DNA from: Carpediemonas membranifera
Taxonomy: Eukaryota; Fornicata
NCBI GenBank assembly: GCA_019828565.1
Contig: JAHDYR010000066.1
Location: forward strand, 434,001 to 498,000
Direction: 5' to 3'
Length of the DNA stretch: 64,000 bases
Positions 16,039 to 26,721 of this stretch are shown here, one piece after another. The position numbers were made by a program, and so were the translations under genes. The notes below the pieces were generated by a model that saw only the letters and a list, made by a program, of their open reading frames with translations, was not told where the DNA came from and did no database searches. Within the stretch, counting starts at the first letter, position 1, and each line of letters starts with the position of its first letter.

Positions 16039-19000
16039 ATGAGCAGAGGGCTCCCAATTCGATCTTACCTGCTAGCAACACTGGATGGACAGCAAATTCA
16101 CGAGGCTGAGCGTCAGTTGGCCGGTATTGATAGCGCTCTTCTGATTCAAGCGCTTGTTGGGCTAGTTTCTGACCAGGAACCGCAAGTGCGCACTCTATCA
16201 TTGATTCATCTGCGTAGAATCCTTCGCACGATCATGCCTGATGATGCGGATGCCGCTACCCGCGGCAAGGTGGCCACCACCCTTCGCGACGTGCTCGACG
16301 CGCTCCTCACCTTTACCCGGAGCCCTCTGCTGGAGAAACCCCTCAGCAAGGCGACGTACGAGGTCCTTGTGAGCTGCATGCAGCTGTCTGTCCGATGCCA
16401 GGGGGCGAAGTCGCAGCTCATGCACTCCGTTGTGTCATTTGCCGCCGAGGTACTCTGGTCCGACCAAACGGCCGTGCCCCCGGCCGTCCTGATCGTGGCG
16501 CTGGGTGTGATGGCGAAGATGGCCTACTGGGTGCACCAGTCCATGGCCGCCCGGTCCCCCGACCACGACGGCGCCCTCGTAAGAGCGCTTCTGACCGCGT
16601 TCTCATGCCCCGACGTCGCGGTGGTCGTCGAGGCCAGCCATGCGAGCTACCGTCTCATCGAGTACGCCGAGGAGCCGGCACTTCACTACTACAACCAGCT
16701 GCTGCCCGCCATGACGGGTGCCCTCGGGGCAGCGCTCGGGGCCGGAGACGAGCACCACGCGGGCGACATCCTGGGCCACCTCATCGAGCTAGGGTCGACG
16801 CAGCCGCTCGTCTTCAGCCACATGGCGGCCGACGTCCTCACCATGATCCAGACCATCGTCACCGCAGACGCCGTGGGCCCCGAGGTCAAGGCCAGCACGG
16901 TCGAGCTCGCGGTGTCCATCTGCGAGAATGCCCCCAAGATGGTCCGGGGCGTTCCAGGCTTCCTTGACGCGTTCTTCCCCGTCCTGGTCGAGTTCATGGG
17001 CAACCTAGACGCTTCAGAGGCCGCCACGGAGGTATGGCTGCTGCAGGATTCCGGGCAGGGCGACGAGGACGGGGCCGACAGCACGCTGCAGATGGCCGAG
17101 ACGGCCGTGGACGACATCGCGCTGTCTGTCGGTGGGGCGGCGCTCCTGCCCATCGTCCTGAAGGTCGTGCCCGCATTCATCGCCAGACCGGAGTGGAACT
17201 ACCGGCATGCCGGAATCATGGCTATCGGGATAGCGGCGGAGGGTCTCGAGCCCGCTGTGACCGACACCGATGTCCGCACCCTCTTCACCATGGTCCAGCT
17301 GGCGACCAAGGACCCCCACCCCCGGGTCCGCTGGGCCTGCATGAACACCCTCGGCCACATGGCGTCGGACCTCGGGCCCCGCTTCCGGGAGGGGTGCATC
17401 GGCGATGTTATGGAGTGCTTCCTGGGCGTCCTGGCCGACACCGAGGAGCAGCCGCGGGTGCGGACACACGCAGCGGCTGCCATCAGCAACTTCTGCAGCG
17501 AGGTCGAGCCGCGGACGATGCAGCCGTACCTGGCGGGCATCCTCCATAACCTGGCCAACCTCATCGGTCATCCCCGCCGGATCTGCAGGCTCCAGGCCTT
17601 GACGACACTGGGCGACGCGGCGATCAGTTCAGAGCACGAGTTCGGGAAGTTCTACTCGGTGTTCATGCCCGGCCTGCTCGACATCGTCCGGACCTCAGTC
17701 GGGCCCGCGGACGGCCCCGTTCGTTCGAGGGCGGTGCAGACTATGACCTACATCGGGCTCTCGGTCGGGACAGAACGGTTCAGGGCCGACGCCGAGGCCC
17801 TCATAGCACTCCTGGTCGAGCAGCAGCAGACAGTCTCGGTGGCGACGGACGGGTCCGACGATAGCATGCTCCACTACCATAGCGCGTACAGCGGGTTGGC
17901 CAAGGTGCTGCGGGGCGCGTTTGCTCCATACGTCGACGGCATCATGCCCGGCCTGTTCGTCGTGGCGGAGCAGGATGCGTCCCTCAAGGAGCAGATGCCC
18001 GAGGGGGTCAGTCCGGACGACGTCGACGTCTGGGACGTCGGAGACGACCAGCAGCTGTACATACGGTCCGCAGTGTTTGACGAGATCAATTCGGCCATCT
18101 ACGCCATCGCGACCATATTCAGGCAGTGCCCGATGGCGTGCGGCCCCTGGGTCCAGCGGGCATTCGACGTGCTCCAGCGCGTGCTGCAGTACTATCACGC
18201 CGACACCACCCGCACCCACGCCAGCGGCCTGGCCTCCGCCATCGCCTTCGTCCTGACGGCGATGGTCCGTGAGCACGGTGCAGAGGCCGCGGGGACGGCC
18301 GTTGAGATGATACGCCGCATTGTGGACACCATCGAGGGCGCATACCGCGACGAGACGCAGACGGACGTCGTCCAGAGCCAGATCAGGGCGCTCGCCCGCA
18401 TTGTCGGCAATGGTGGGGACATCGCGCCGCTTGTAGATGACCTGGATCATCTCCTCGACATCGGGCAGGCGTGCGAGCTCTTTGTCGACATCATGCTGAG
18501 CGATGACCCCAAGGACGGCCATCTATTCGATGAGGAGGACGTCGAGGCCGCGGCGGAGCAGAACCGAGAGGCTGTCGAGAGCATCGTACTCGAGCTGGCA
18601 CAGTACTACCACGAGATCATCAAGGTCCACGGGGAGGCCGCGTTGTCGTCCCTGGTGGAGCTCGACGATGATCAGGAGCATTCCAACGTCGTCGCGAGAC
18701 CCTGGGGCGCTGTTCTCCTCGACATGGGGCAGCAGTGGATCCGCCAGCCCATGCCCGGGCTCAGGGCGGCGGCTATCGTCATCGCGGGGGCCGTGGTGCG
18801 CTATGCACCCGGATATGCGGCCGGGTTCGTCGGCCTGACGACGCCCGTGGCCCTCGACAGCGCATCCGACAGGACACTGCCCGCAAACCTGCGTCAGATC
18901 TCCTTCTGCATGCTCGCCCACTCGGTCCGTGTCTTCCCCGCCGAGCTGGCCAACCACGTGTCCCGTATGATCAGCGCGGCCTCCGAGCAGCTTGCCGCGG

Positions 19001-19434
19001 CCGGGTCTCGCGCCGGTACGGAGTCTATCGTGTCCGACAACGCGCTTTCACTCGCGCTAGCTGTCGCCGAGTGTGGTGCGACCGAGGGTGCTCTCAAGGA
19101 GGAGCTTCTCTCGTTCTGGGTGACCCACATGCCGCCACGGGTCGACGCCGACGAGATTAAGGTGAGCATGGCCGCGTTGGTACGGTTCCTCGAGTCGAAC
19201 AACCCCGTTGTCATCGGGTACGAGGGTCAGAATCTTCCCAAGATCTTCCTCACACTCGTACGAATGTATACTACCGACAACGCCACTCCCGCGGAGGCCG
19301 CCCTGTCCCAGCGCGTCAAGGGGCTGATCGTGGCCATCAACAGCACCGCGAGGGACGCGGTCACGGTGGCACTCACTACCATGGACGTCGACGGCATTTG
19401 GGGACGGAAAGCGGAGCGGATCTTGAGCGGGTAA
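16039..19434 (+). CDS. IPO5: Importin-5 / karyopherin beta-3 (Kap121/RanBP5-like)
   Basis: A 1131-residue HEAT-repeat karyopherin from the ATG at 16039 (MSRGLPIRSYLLATLDG); 22 upstream in-frame codons look like leader. HEAT repeats cover the whole length. The block at about residues 375-430 (WNYRHAGIMAIGIAAEG, then DPHPRVRWACMNTLGHMASD) matches the signature of importin-5. An acidic loop with LFDEEDVEAAAEQ is near residues 832-845. The family carries ribosomal proteins, histones and other cargo into the nucleus under RanGTP control. It converges on importin-beta1 with about 130 bp between stops; AATAAAA lies at about 19445. Confidence 0.92.
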   Translation: MSRGLPIRSYLLATLDGQQIHEAERQLAGIDSALLIQALVGLVSDQEPQVRTLSLIHLRRILRTIMPDDADAATRGKVATTLRDVLDALLTFTRSPLLEKPLSKATYEVLVSCMQLSVRCQGAKSQLMHSVVSFAAEVLWSDQTAVPPAVLIVALGVMAKMAYWVHQSMAARSPDHDGALVRALLTAFSCPDVAVVVEASHASYRLIEYAEEPALHYYNQLLPAMTGALGAALGAGDEHHAGDILGHLIELGSTQPLVFSHMAADVLTMIQTIVTADAVGPEVKASTVELAVSICENAPKMVRGVPGFLDAFFPVLVEFMGNLDASEAATEVWLLQDSGQGDEDGADSTLQMAETAVDDIALSVGGAALLPIVLKVVPAFIARPEWNYRHAGIMAIGIAAEGLEPAVTDTDVRTLFTMVQLATKDPHPRVRWACMNTLGHMASDLGPRFREGCIGDVMECFLGVLADTEEQPRVRTHAAAAISNFCSEVEPRTMQPYLAGILHNLANLIGHPRRICRLQALTTLGDAAISSEHEFGKFYSVFMPGLLDIVRTSVGPADGPVRSRAVQTMTYIGLSVGTERFRADAEALIALLVEQQQTVSVATDGSDDSMLHYHSAYSGLAKVLRGAFAPYVDGIMPGLFVVAEQDASLKEQMPEGVSPDDVDVWDVGDDQQLYIRSAVFDEINSAIYAIATIFRQCPMACGPWVQRAFDVLQRVLQYYHADTTRTHASGLASAIAFVLTAMVREHGAEAAGTAVEMIRRIVDTIEGAYRDETQTDVVQSQIRALARIVGNGGDIAPLVDDLDHLLDIGQACELFVDIMLSDDPKDGHLFDEEDVEAAAEQNREAVESIVLELAQYYHEIIKVHGEAALSSLVELDDDQEHSNVVARPWGAVLLDMGQQWIRQPMPGLRAAAIVIAGAVVRYAPGYAAGFVGLTTPVALDSASDRTLPANLRQISFCMLAHSVRVFPAELANHVSRMISAASEQLAAAGSRAGTESIVSDNALSLALAVAECGATEGALKEELLSFWVTHMPPRVDADEIKVSMAALVRFLESNNPVVIGYEGQNLPKIFLTLVRMYTTDNATPAEAALSQRVKGLIVAINSTARDAVTVALTTMDVDGIWGRKAERILSG

Positions 19435-19564
19435 GCCCCGCGATCAATAAAAACCGGCATATCCGCGGCAGTAGTGTCTGGAATCGTCAATTGCAACAGG
19501 GAATGAATTTTCAAATGAGCTTTAAACAAGAAAAACACGGGGTGGTCATTAAAAAAATCCCTGT

Positions 19565-22318
19565 TTATCTAGCGCCGACCTTGGTCAGCAGCTGCTGTGT
19601 GGCAGCGGCTTTAGCCCTGCTGTTTGCATCCTGTGTGTTGGCGTGGAGGCGTTCGACGAACGCGTCCACGATCTTCCGTTGCTGGGCCTCCAAAGCCGCG
19701 GCGCGGGTGCCGACGAGGGCGACCCAGTCGTAGATCATGAACACACCAGCCTTGTATATCTCCTCACCGACGAACTGGTTGTCGGCAACGGCGAGCAGTG
19801 CGCTCACCATGGCCGCGACAGACCGCAGCTGGTCAGTCAGGAACTCGTTGAGTGGCGCGTTCTGCTTGGCCGCGAGGAACGTCGCCCTGAGCATGACGAA
19901 GGTCGAGTCCAGCACCTGCTCAGCGCCGTCGATCAGCTCGTCGACCTCGTCGCCCGCGATGCCGAGCTCGTTCTCCTGGTTGACGCGCTCGAACTGCTTC
20001 GCTTCCTTGTGGGTCGTCTCAAGCACGGACGAGAACAACGGGGCGGCGAACCGGGGCTCGAAGACCGTCGGCAGGTAGAGGGCGACGTCGCCGAGAGCCT
20101 GATACGCCGCCGCAAGGGCACCCTCGGAAATGCGGCCGCTCTGGAGCATATTAAGGACGCCCGACACGAAGAGGGCCACGCGCTCTCTCATGGCGCGGGG
20201 GGCAGCCCGGATGAGGTCCGACACGACGCCGATCGCCGTGGCCTGCAGGTCTGCGGCCTCTTCTCCGGGGTCACAGTCGGCGAGGATGACCTGGTAGCCG
20301 TCGATGGCGCCGTGGCTGGTGGTGACCTGCGCGGCGAGGAGCATGGGGACGAGAGCGTCCTCGCAGGCGTCCGTGAAGGCCGAGATGGCGTAGAGCGCGT
20401 CCTCGGCGACGTCGGGGTGCTGATCCTTATTGGCGAGGATGCACACGGTCTGCACGAGCTGCTGGTCGATCTTGGGCCGCATCATGGCGGGTGCGACCGT
20501 CGCGAGTGACCGCAGACAGTTGCACATGCCCTCGAGGTAGATCACCGTGCGCGACTGTGGCATGTCGGAGCTGCTGACGACGGCGCTGTAGATGACGCCG
20601 AGCTCGCTGTAGACGGCGTCCATCATCTCCCCCATGCGGGGTGACCCTTCGGGCATCGCCCGGATCAGCATGTCAATGGCACCGAAGCACGCGGCCCCCA
20701 GGTTGGCCTGGTCGGCGTCGGGGCGCTGTGCTGCACGGAGGAGGCACTTGATCATGGGCGTGATCCATAGGGAGACGTCGCGGTCCGTCAGCTCCATGAA
20801 GTGGCGCCCGATCTTAGAGAACGCCCAGGCGGTGTTGGAAACGACCGAGGGCTTCTCCTGCTCGGACGTCAGCCGGCTGTACAGGGCGGACATGACGAAG
20901 TTGAGGTCGTTGTCCGACGAGAAGACGTCGAAGTGGTGTTCGCAGATGCGGCCGAGACACCAGGACGCGGCGTCCCGCACGCTGTCTGTGGGGCTGGGGC
21001 TGTCCGAGAGGGCCCCCACGATCACGGGCAGGGTAGGCTGGAGCAGGGGCTGGACGGCCGCTGTGGACGAGTCCTCCACAACAGCGCCGATCGCCGTGAT
21101 GGCCGCGACGACCTCGCCGACGGGACGGCCCTGTGCGGTGAGGGCGTCGACGATGGGCTTCACGAGCCACGTCACGACGGCATCACCCACGGCCCTCGCG
21201 ATCAGGCTGAGGGCCGTTGTGCAGGCCGTGGCGACGCACCACTCGTCTGGGTCGACGGCGTCCTCGATGTTGGCGACCAGAGCGTTCAGGAGGACGGGTA
21301 GGACCGCCTGGCAGTGAGATGCCAGGAAGGTGTTGGTGGCGTCGCTGTCGATCTCATTGTCCGCCGCCTGGCACCAGAACTCGATCGCGGGCATCGCCAC
21401 GGCGTCAGCGTCCATGTCGTCCTGCCCAGTGGCCGCGATGGCCTTCAGGGTTGCCTGCACGACCCGCTGCACGACTGTGGTCTGGTCGGGAAGGGGCGGG
21501 ATCCCCGAGGCCACGGGGTCGTACACTGACTCGTACTTCACCTCGATGGCGCGGACCAGGGCCTGCATGGCGGCCGTGCGGAGCTCGGGGGTCTGGCCCT
21601 GCTCGATCTTATCGAGGACGATGCTGAGGACGTTGAGATGGTCGGGGAGCTCGGTCGCCATGACGATAATGGGGACAAGCGCATTGGTGGCGGCCTCCTG
21701 GACCTCAGTGGAGACCTGCAGGCCCGAGGGGACGCCCATGTTGTTGACGATGGCCTCGAACAGGGCCTTAGAGTGCGGCACGAGCTTCAGCTTCTCAACA
21801 TCCTCGCACACGTACTGCATCACAGTGAGGTACGCGATCTTGGTCGAGTCATCGATCTGATTGGGCGCAGCGGGGTTGTAGCAGGCTTGCCCGACCCTGC
21901 TGAAGAACTCGGGCCAGGAGTCGTTGTTGACCTCAACCACCGCAACAGCAGACGCCGCAATGGAAATCTGCCTGCGGATGTGGTTCTCGCGGACGGACAG
22001 CGCCGAGAGGATGTTCTCACGAACGGCACAACGGAGCTCGGCCGGCAGCTGCATGTACATCGGCTTCTTGGCTGCAATCTTGAGCGCCATGGCAGCAATT
22101 CCACGGGTATGCGGCTCAGCCTGGTTGTCCATCAGTAATTCCATAAGTCTAGTCACGAGGTCGTCCAGGTGGCTGTTGGCGTAAGCATTGAACTCCTCGA
22201 GAGCCCCACGGTCGCCACTGCCCAATCTGCTAATGAAACGCTAGAGTAAGACAGTAAAGAGTACACATACCACTAGAATAAGGTTCTAAGAAGCATACAT
22301 ACCGAAATCAGCGCTCAT
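19565..22318 (-). CDS. KPNB1: Importin subunit beta-1 (Kap95) with 5' mini-introns
   Basis: HEAT-repeat import receptor that binds importin-alpha and carries classical-NLS cargo through nuclear pores. The main frame runs from 22240 to 19565; TVVQRVVQATLKAI and the block ending ASWCLGRICEHHFDVF match KPNB1. The main frame has no ATG near its N-terminus. The upstream ATG at 22318 begins MSADF. Removing 22302-22273 and 22270-22241 (each 30 nt, GTATGT...TCTAG) joins 22318-22303, the 2-nt exon 22272-22271 and 22240 onward. The product is 897 residues starting MSADFVRFISRLGSGDRG, aligning well with the first helix of KPNB1. An alternative is one longer intron from a GTATGC donor at 22298 to an acceptor ending 22227 or 22230. 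The stop TAA overlaps an ATAAAC signal. Confidence 0.88.
22241..22270 (-). other. Probable intron 2 of importin-beta1 (30 nt)
   Basis: GTATGT donor and CTTACTCTAG acceptor. Separated from intron 1 by only TG (22272-22271). Confidence 0.55.
22273..22302 (-). other. Probable intron 1 of importin-beta1 (30 nt)
   Basis: GTATGT donor and CTTATTCTAG acceptor; 16 nt of coding sequence precede it. Very similar to the next 30-nt intron. Confidence 0.55.
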
Positions 22319-22604
22319 TGAACTCTCTTCGTGAGAAAAAATTTTGTCGAATTTTCAGAGCCCCTTTCCGGCGGAATGATGAGGCCATGCCTACCTCTTG
22401 CCGGTAGAAACGACGCTACAGAACGAGTTCTCCCCACCCCTGCCCGAAAAAAATATTTGGCCGCCGAATGCATCCGACAGGGATCAAATTGAACACCGCC
22501 TGACCAGAGGCAACAGGGTCCGTGCAATCACATTCAGCGCCTGTATAATAGTCGCCTGCAACTGATTCCTGTCCTGGATATCATCCCTAGCCTAAAAGCC
22601 AGAT

Positions 22605-24752
22605 TTACTGAATCTCGGCGTGTTCCGTGTTCCGGAGAAGTTGCATGATTGCGTCAAATCTCCGGTCGATGTGCTCCAGCAGCTCATCCTTGATCTCGCT
22701 GATGTCCGACGACTCGCTGAAGTCGCTACTATCTCCCATCACGCTGGAGCTGAAGCTGCTGGCGTTGTCCTCGTCCTCCTTCGAGTGGAACAACCGGCGC
22801 CACCCCCGCTGCATGACCCCCGACTCCCGCTGGACAGCCCGGACCCGCTGATGGAAGGCGTCGGGCGGCATCTGGGTCTGCCGCTTGGGCGTGGACGGCT
22901 TGAGCAGGGGCTGATCCATGTCGCTGTCGCTGAGGGGGTCGTTCACTGCATGGGACGCCAGCACCTGCAGGCTGCGGCCAGGGGAGGGGGCGTCTCTGGC
23001 CCTGCCGGGCAGGACGCGGGTGCCGGCCACCGGGGAGCGGAAGGACTTGCGGCTGGGACTGCTGGAGTCGGCGAAGGAGGCCTGGCGCTTCTGGTGCATC
23101 CACTCCATGGCCTCGTGGGTCGACTCCGAGTCCGAGGAGGACGATGAGGAGGAGGAGGACCGGACCATTCGCTGCCACCGCTTCTTATCCGTACCGGTAC
23201 GGGCCTTGTAGCGCTGGGTGCGGTCGAATCTGTTGAACTTCTTGAGCATAACGCTGAAGATCTTGTCCTCGAAGAAGTCCGCCTGGATGTGATCCGACTG
23301 GCGCCCGAACACCGTGTCCCGGGAGTACTCGTAGGACTCCTCGATGATGTGCACGAAGACGTTGAGCACACCGCAGATGAAGAGGGTGATGAAGCAGTAG
23401 AGGTAGGTGCGGCTGATGACCGGCGAGGCGAGGTAGATGGCGTCGTACGTCTCGAGGATGACGTCGCCGTGCAGTATCGCGAAGAGGGTGACACAGGCCT
23501 GGCTGAAGTTGGAGAACTTGACGCTGTACTGGCTGAAGAGAGCGACGCCGCAGAGGGCGAACCCGAAGTAGATAGGCATGATGCTGACGATGAACTGCAT
23601 CAGGATGGGGGCACCTCGGCGGAGGGTCATGACCAGCATGTAGTAGTTCTTATCGAACTCAAAGTACCGCAGCATGTTGCAGAAGGCGAGCAGGGCACCC
23701 ATGCCGATGGCCAGGCGGATGAGGAGCTCGGGCACAGCGAAGTGCAGGATCGAGGCGATGTCGAGCAGCCCCGCGACAACGTTGAAGGCGTTCCCGGTCA
23801 TGGACAGAATGAACCAGAGGTTGAAGATGCGCAGCTTCTGTCGGAGGGGCAGGTCCTCCCAGGTCAGGCCCTGCAGCCGTCTCTTCTGCCGCTCGGTCAT
23901 GTTGGACATCGACAGCCGCTTGCGGAGCAGATTGAAGAGCTGGATGGACGCGATGATCGCACGGATGGCCAGGAACTGGGAGAAGACGGCGGTCACCACC
24001 AGCGACACGTCGAGCATGAAGCGGAGAGGAAAGTGGCTGAGGCCGTACACCCAGCTGTCGTTGTCTATCTTGCCCTCGGGCGTCAGCATCACGCCCGCCC
24101 GGCCGCCGTTGTGGTCCAAGTCGACCGTCATTGTCACGTCCCAGATGTACGGCACGTGACGCTGTGACATCTCCCAGAGCATGACGTGGGAGATCTTGAA
24201 ACGCATGGCGATGCTGTCGGTATTGTCCAGCAGCGCTATGAGCTCGTGGTTGTCCATGCTGAACGGGTACAGGTCCGTCTTGTCCCGCCAGTGGAGCGAC
24301 AGGGGCACGGTCGTGAACTCGGACTCGATGTTCATCCATGAAGAGTTCTGCATGACAACACTGACCTCTATCGGCGACACCACCTCCCCGTCGGAGATGA
24401 AGTCGAACAAAGAGAGGCTCTGCTCGTTGATGTCGAAGTACGTGTCTCGGAACGTCTTGGCAACGGTCCGGAGGGCATCAATCGAGGTTACAAAGTGCTG
24501 CTGCTCCTTGTTGTCCCCGTCGCCGGCCACAGGATCAACAAACCGGTCGGCGAACATGCCCTGAACAGCCGTGGAGTACTCCGCGAAGATCTGGAAGGGA
24601 ATCATGACCTGCATCATGCACAGGATTACAATGGCCAGATGCGTGAAGAACTTCCACGGGAATCTACCGTGGTACTTCCACTTGGCCCAGGGGGAGAGGA
24701 AGAACTTGTCCTCAGCAGTGAGAGGGCGTCGTTGTATGAAATAGAGGCGCAT
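22605..24752 (-). CDS. Mucolipin-type TRP channel (TRPML-like)
   Basis: A 715-residue channel. It opens with a cytosolic segment typical of mucolipins (FFLSPWAKWKYHGRFPWKF), then TM1 (about 35-58), a large luminal/extracellular loop (about 60-255) and five more TM segments (about 258-500). The pore region PIYFGFALCGVALFSQYSVKF leads to a filter reading LHGDVI, where animal TRPMLs have NGDD: one acidic residue is kept and the second is Val. The C-terminal 200 residues are cytosolic and rich in Ser/Asp with charged clusters. TRPMLs release cations, mainly calcium, from endolysosomes. The stop TAA overlaps a GTAAAT signal. Confidence 0.85.
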   Translation of the reverse strand: MRLYFIQRRPLTAEDKFFLSPWAKWKYHGRFPWKFFTHLAIVILCMMQVMIPFQIFAEYSTAVQGMFADRFVDPVAGDGDNKEQQHFVTSIDALRTVAKTFRDTYFDINEQSLSLFDFISDGEVVSPIEVSVVMQNSSWMNIESEFTTVPLSLHWRDKTDLYPFSMDNHELIALLDNTDSIAMRFKISHVMLWEMSQRHVPYIWDVTMTVDLDHNGGRAGVMLTPEGKIDNDSWVYGLSHFPLRFMLDVSLVVTAVFSQFLAIRAIIASIQLFNLLRKRLSMSNMTERQKRRLQGLTWEDLPLRQKLRIFNLWFILSMTGNAFNVVAGLLDIASILHFAVPELLIRLAIGMGALLAFCNMLRYFEFDKNYYMLVMTLRRGAPILMQFIVSIMPIYFGFALCGVALFSQYSVKFSNFSQACVTLFAILHGDVILETYDAIYLASPVISRTYLYCFITLFICGVLNVFVHIIEESYEYSRDTVFGRQSDHIQADFFEDKIFSVMLKKFNRFDRTQRYKARTGTDKKRWQRMVRSSSSSSSSSDSESTHEAMEWMHQKRQASFADSSSPSRKSFRSPVAGTRVLPGRARDAPSPGRSLQVLASHAVNDPLSDSDMDQPLLKPSTPKRQTQMPPDAFHQRVRAVQRESGVMQRGWRRLFHSKEDEDNASSFSSSVMGDSSDFSESSDISEIKDELLEHIDRRFDAIMQLLRNTEHAEIQ

Positions 24753-25036
24753 GATAAGAAATTACTAATTATGCAGGATCTATCTCTCGTTGGGCTACCA
24801 CGTGGAATCTAGCGCTAGTAGAGACCGCGGTGTCCGATGCGCCATAAACTGCACAGCAGTCTTCCCCGGTCCTCGAGGTCTTTCGCTGCCAAAAGTCAAA
24901 CGTCTCCGTTGGCACCATGTCTAGAGCTGAGCCTAGCAGGCCCCTGTTTCGACTGGACGAATCGGGACCCACCCGTCAAGCGCCCTGTTCGCCATGTTGG
25001 TATTCTATGCCGTTTACGTTATTGACCTGTTGAGCC

Positions 25037-26565
25037 TCAGTGTTTGTGGTGGAAGCCGTCGACCATGGACTTCAGGTAGACGTACAACGCCCGCATGCTG
25101 GAGATGAAACCACCGACGCCGAAGATGGTACCGGCCACGAGAAGGGTGACGCACGCCACGACGAAGATGATCGTGAGCCACGTGGGGTCCTTCTTGCCGA
25201 CGATGCCCATCATGCGGAGGCGGAGGTAGAAGAGGGCCGGGAAGATATAGACGACGCATGTGCCGGCGACAGAGCCAGAGATGCCGAGGACAATGGAGAT
25301 CTTGTTGACGGCAATGGCAAGGAAGCTGGACCCAACGATGGCGACAAGGGTGACGCTGATGTGGCGGAGGTACGTGTCCTTCGTCCAGGAGAGAAAGACG
25401 TTGCAGATGTTCCGGCGCCAGGCAAAGCACACGAGTGGGTATGAGAAGGCGATGGTGAAGGCCATGGCGAGGCGGCCGACAATGGCAGCGAGGTCGCGCA
25501 TGGAGTAGGAGTTGAGGATGTCATCCTGGGCCTCCTGTCGGAAGGAGAGGTACCCGCTGAGTCCCATTGCGAGGTAGGACACGATGCACACGAGGACAGA
25601 AGGCAGGATGACGACCTGAGACTTCTTCTCGGACCGACCCTTGAGCTCAGCGTAAATGTTGAAGACGTTGTAGTGGGCCGTGAAGGAGACGCCGAGCAGG
25701 GGCAGGGCGAGGAAGAAGTTCAGACTGGGGTTGACTAGGCGGATGGCGCCACGGTCGGCAATGCCGCTGAACCCGATGGCGTGTATGTCGTAGAAGAGGT
25801 GGACGGTCACGACGAAGATGGTGACGAAGATGTTGAAGATGGCGATCATCGACGTGAAGCGAAGGAAGTCGATGCGGGGCAGCGCGCACAGTGGCAGGAG
25901 CAGGAAGGTGGAGATGATGATGATGATACCCGGGGGGTTGCACAGCACCGTGTAGATGATGCCGAAGTGCTCGGGGATGAAGGCCCGGAAGATGTCGGAT
26001 ACGAAGTCGCCCAGGATGATGGGGTAGCTGATCAGGGTGCCGGTCGTGTACAGAACAAGGATAAACTCAGCGAACACGGCGAAATACTTGCCGAAAGCGA
26101 TGCGGGCGATGCCCTTGTACGAGTACTGCCGTGTCGCTTCACCGCACTTGATCAGGATCGTGAAGGCCGTGTATGACAGCGATGCGACGAAGATGATGAG
26201 GGCTATGCCGCCGATAAGGCCGGCGGACGATATGGCGAAGGGGATCGAGAGGGTGCCAGCGCCCATGATTGTGTTGGACTGTGTGAGGCAGGGATGGGCG
26301 TACAAACCAGGTTGAAGATCGAGGAGAAGAGAGAAGCCTTCCCGGGGGGCACGGGATCATTGCCGATGCGGGGAAGGTCGTCATCGGAGGGCTTGTCGGC
26401 TGTCTCGCCGTCAGCGAGAAGCGGAGCGTCTTCCGTGAGCAGAGGCGCATCATCGCCAAGATAATCGTCAACTATTGTCTCCTCAGCATGAATACCGTCG
26501 CTCATTGCTGTTAGCGCGAAGATTCTGCTTAAGAGTCGTCTGAAGTCGTCCATCGACCGCGGCAT
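25037..26565 (-). CDS. Amino-acid transporter, AAAP/SLC38 family, one 29-nt intron
   Basis: Exon 1 (26565-26308) encodes a cytosolic acidic N-terminus with DDAPLL repeats and ends GKASLFSSIFNL. Exon 2 (26278-25037) resumes SNTIMGAGTLSIPFAIS. The joined sequence is the hallmark TM1 of SLC38/AAAP carriers, so the intron 26307-26279 is well supported. The spliced protein is 499 residues (479 if it starts at Met21) with about 11 TM segments. The family moves neutral or cationic amino acids across plasma, lysosomal or vacuolar membranes by proton or sodium coupling. The acidic dileucine-type motifs (DDAPLL) would suit endolysosomal sorting, but that is inference. GTAAAC follows the stop. Confidence 0.9.
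26279..26307 (-). other. Intron in SLC38-like gene (29 nt)
   Basis: GTTTGT donor, CTCACACAG acceptor, phase 0. Its removal joins IFNL to SNTIMGAG, restoring a conserved motif. Confidence 0.9.
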
Positions 26566-26721
26566 TCGAAATCAGATTCGTCTCATCTCATGTTGGACCT
26601 CGAGCACCTCGCTGACCAACCCACTGCCTCAGCTTGCAAATTCCACCCGCCTGACGTCACTCACTTTTGAGACCTTCTCTCGGGGCAGACTCAACTTGCA
26701 GTATTCAGCTGGCTCCACTCG

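Noticed and set aside
23289-24167. 292-codon plus-strand frame opposite TRPML
   Set aside because: Asp/Glu/His-rich antisense shadow of a clear channel gene.
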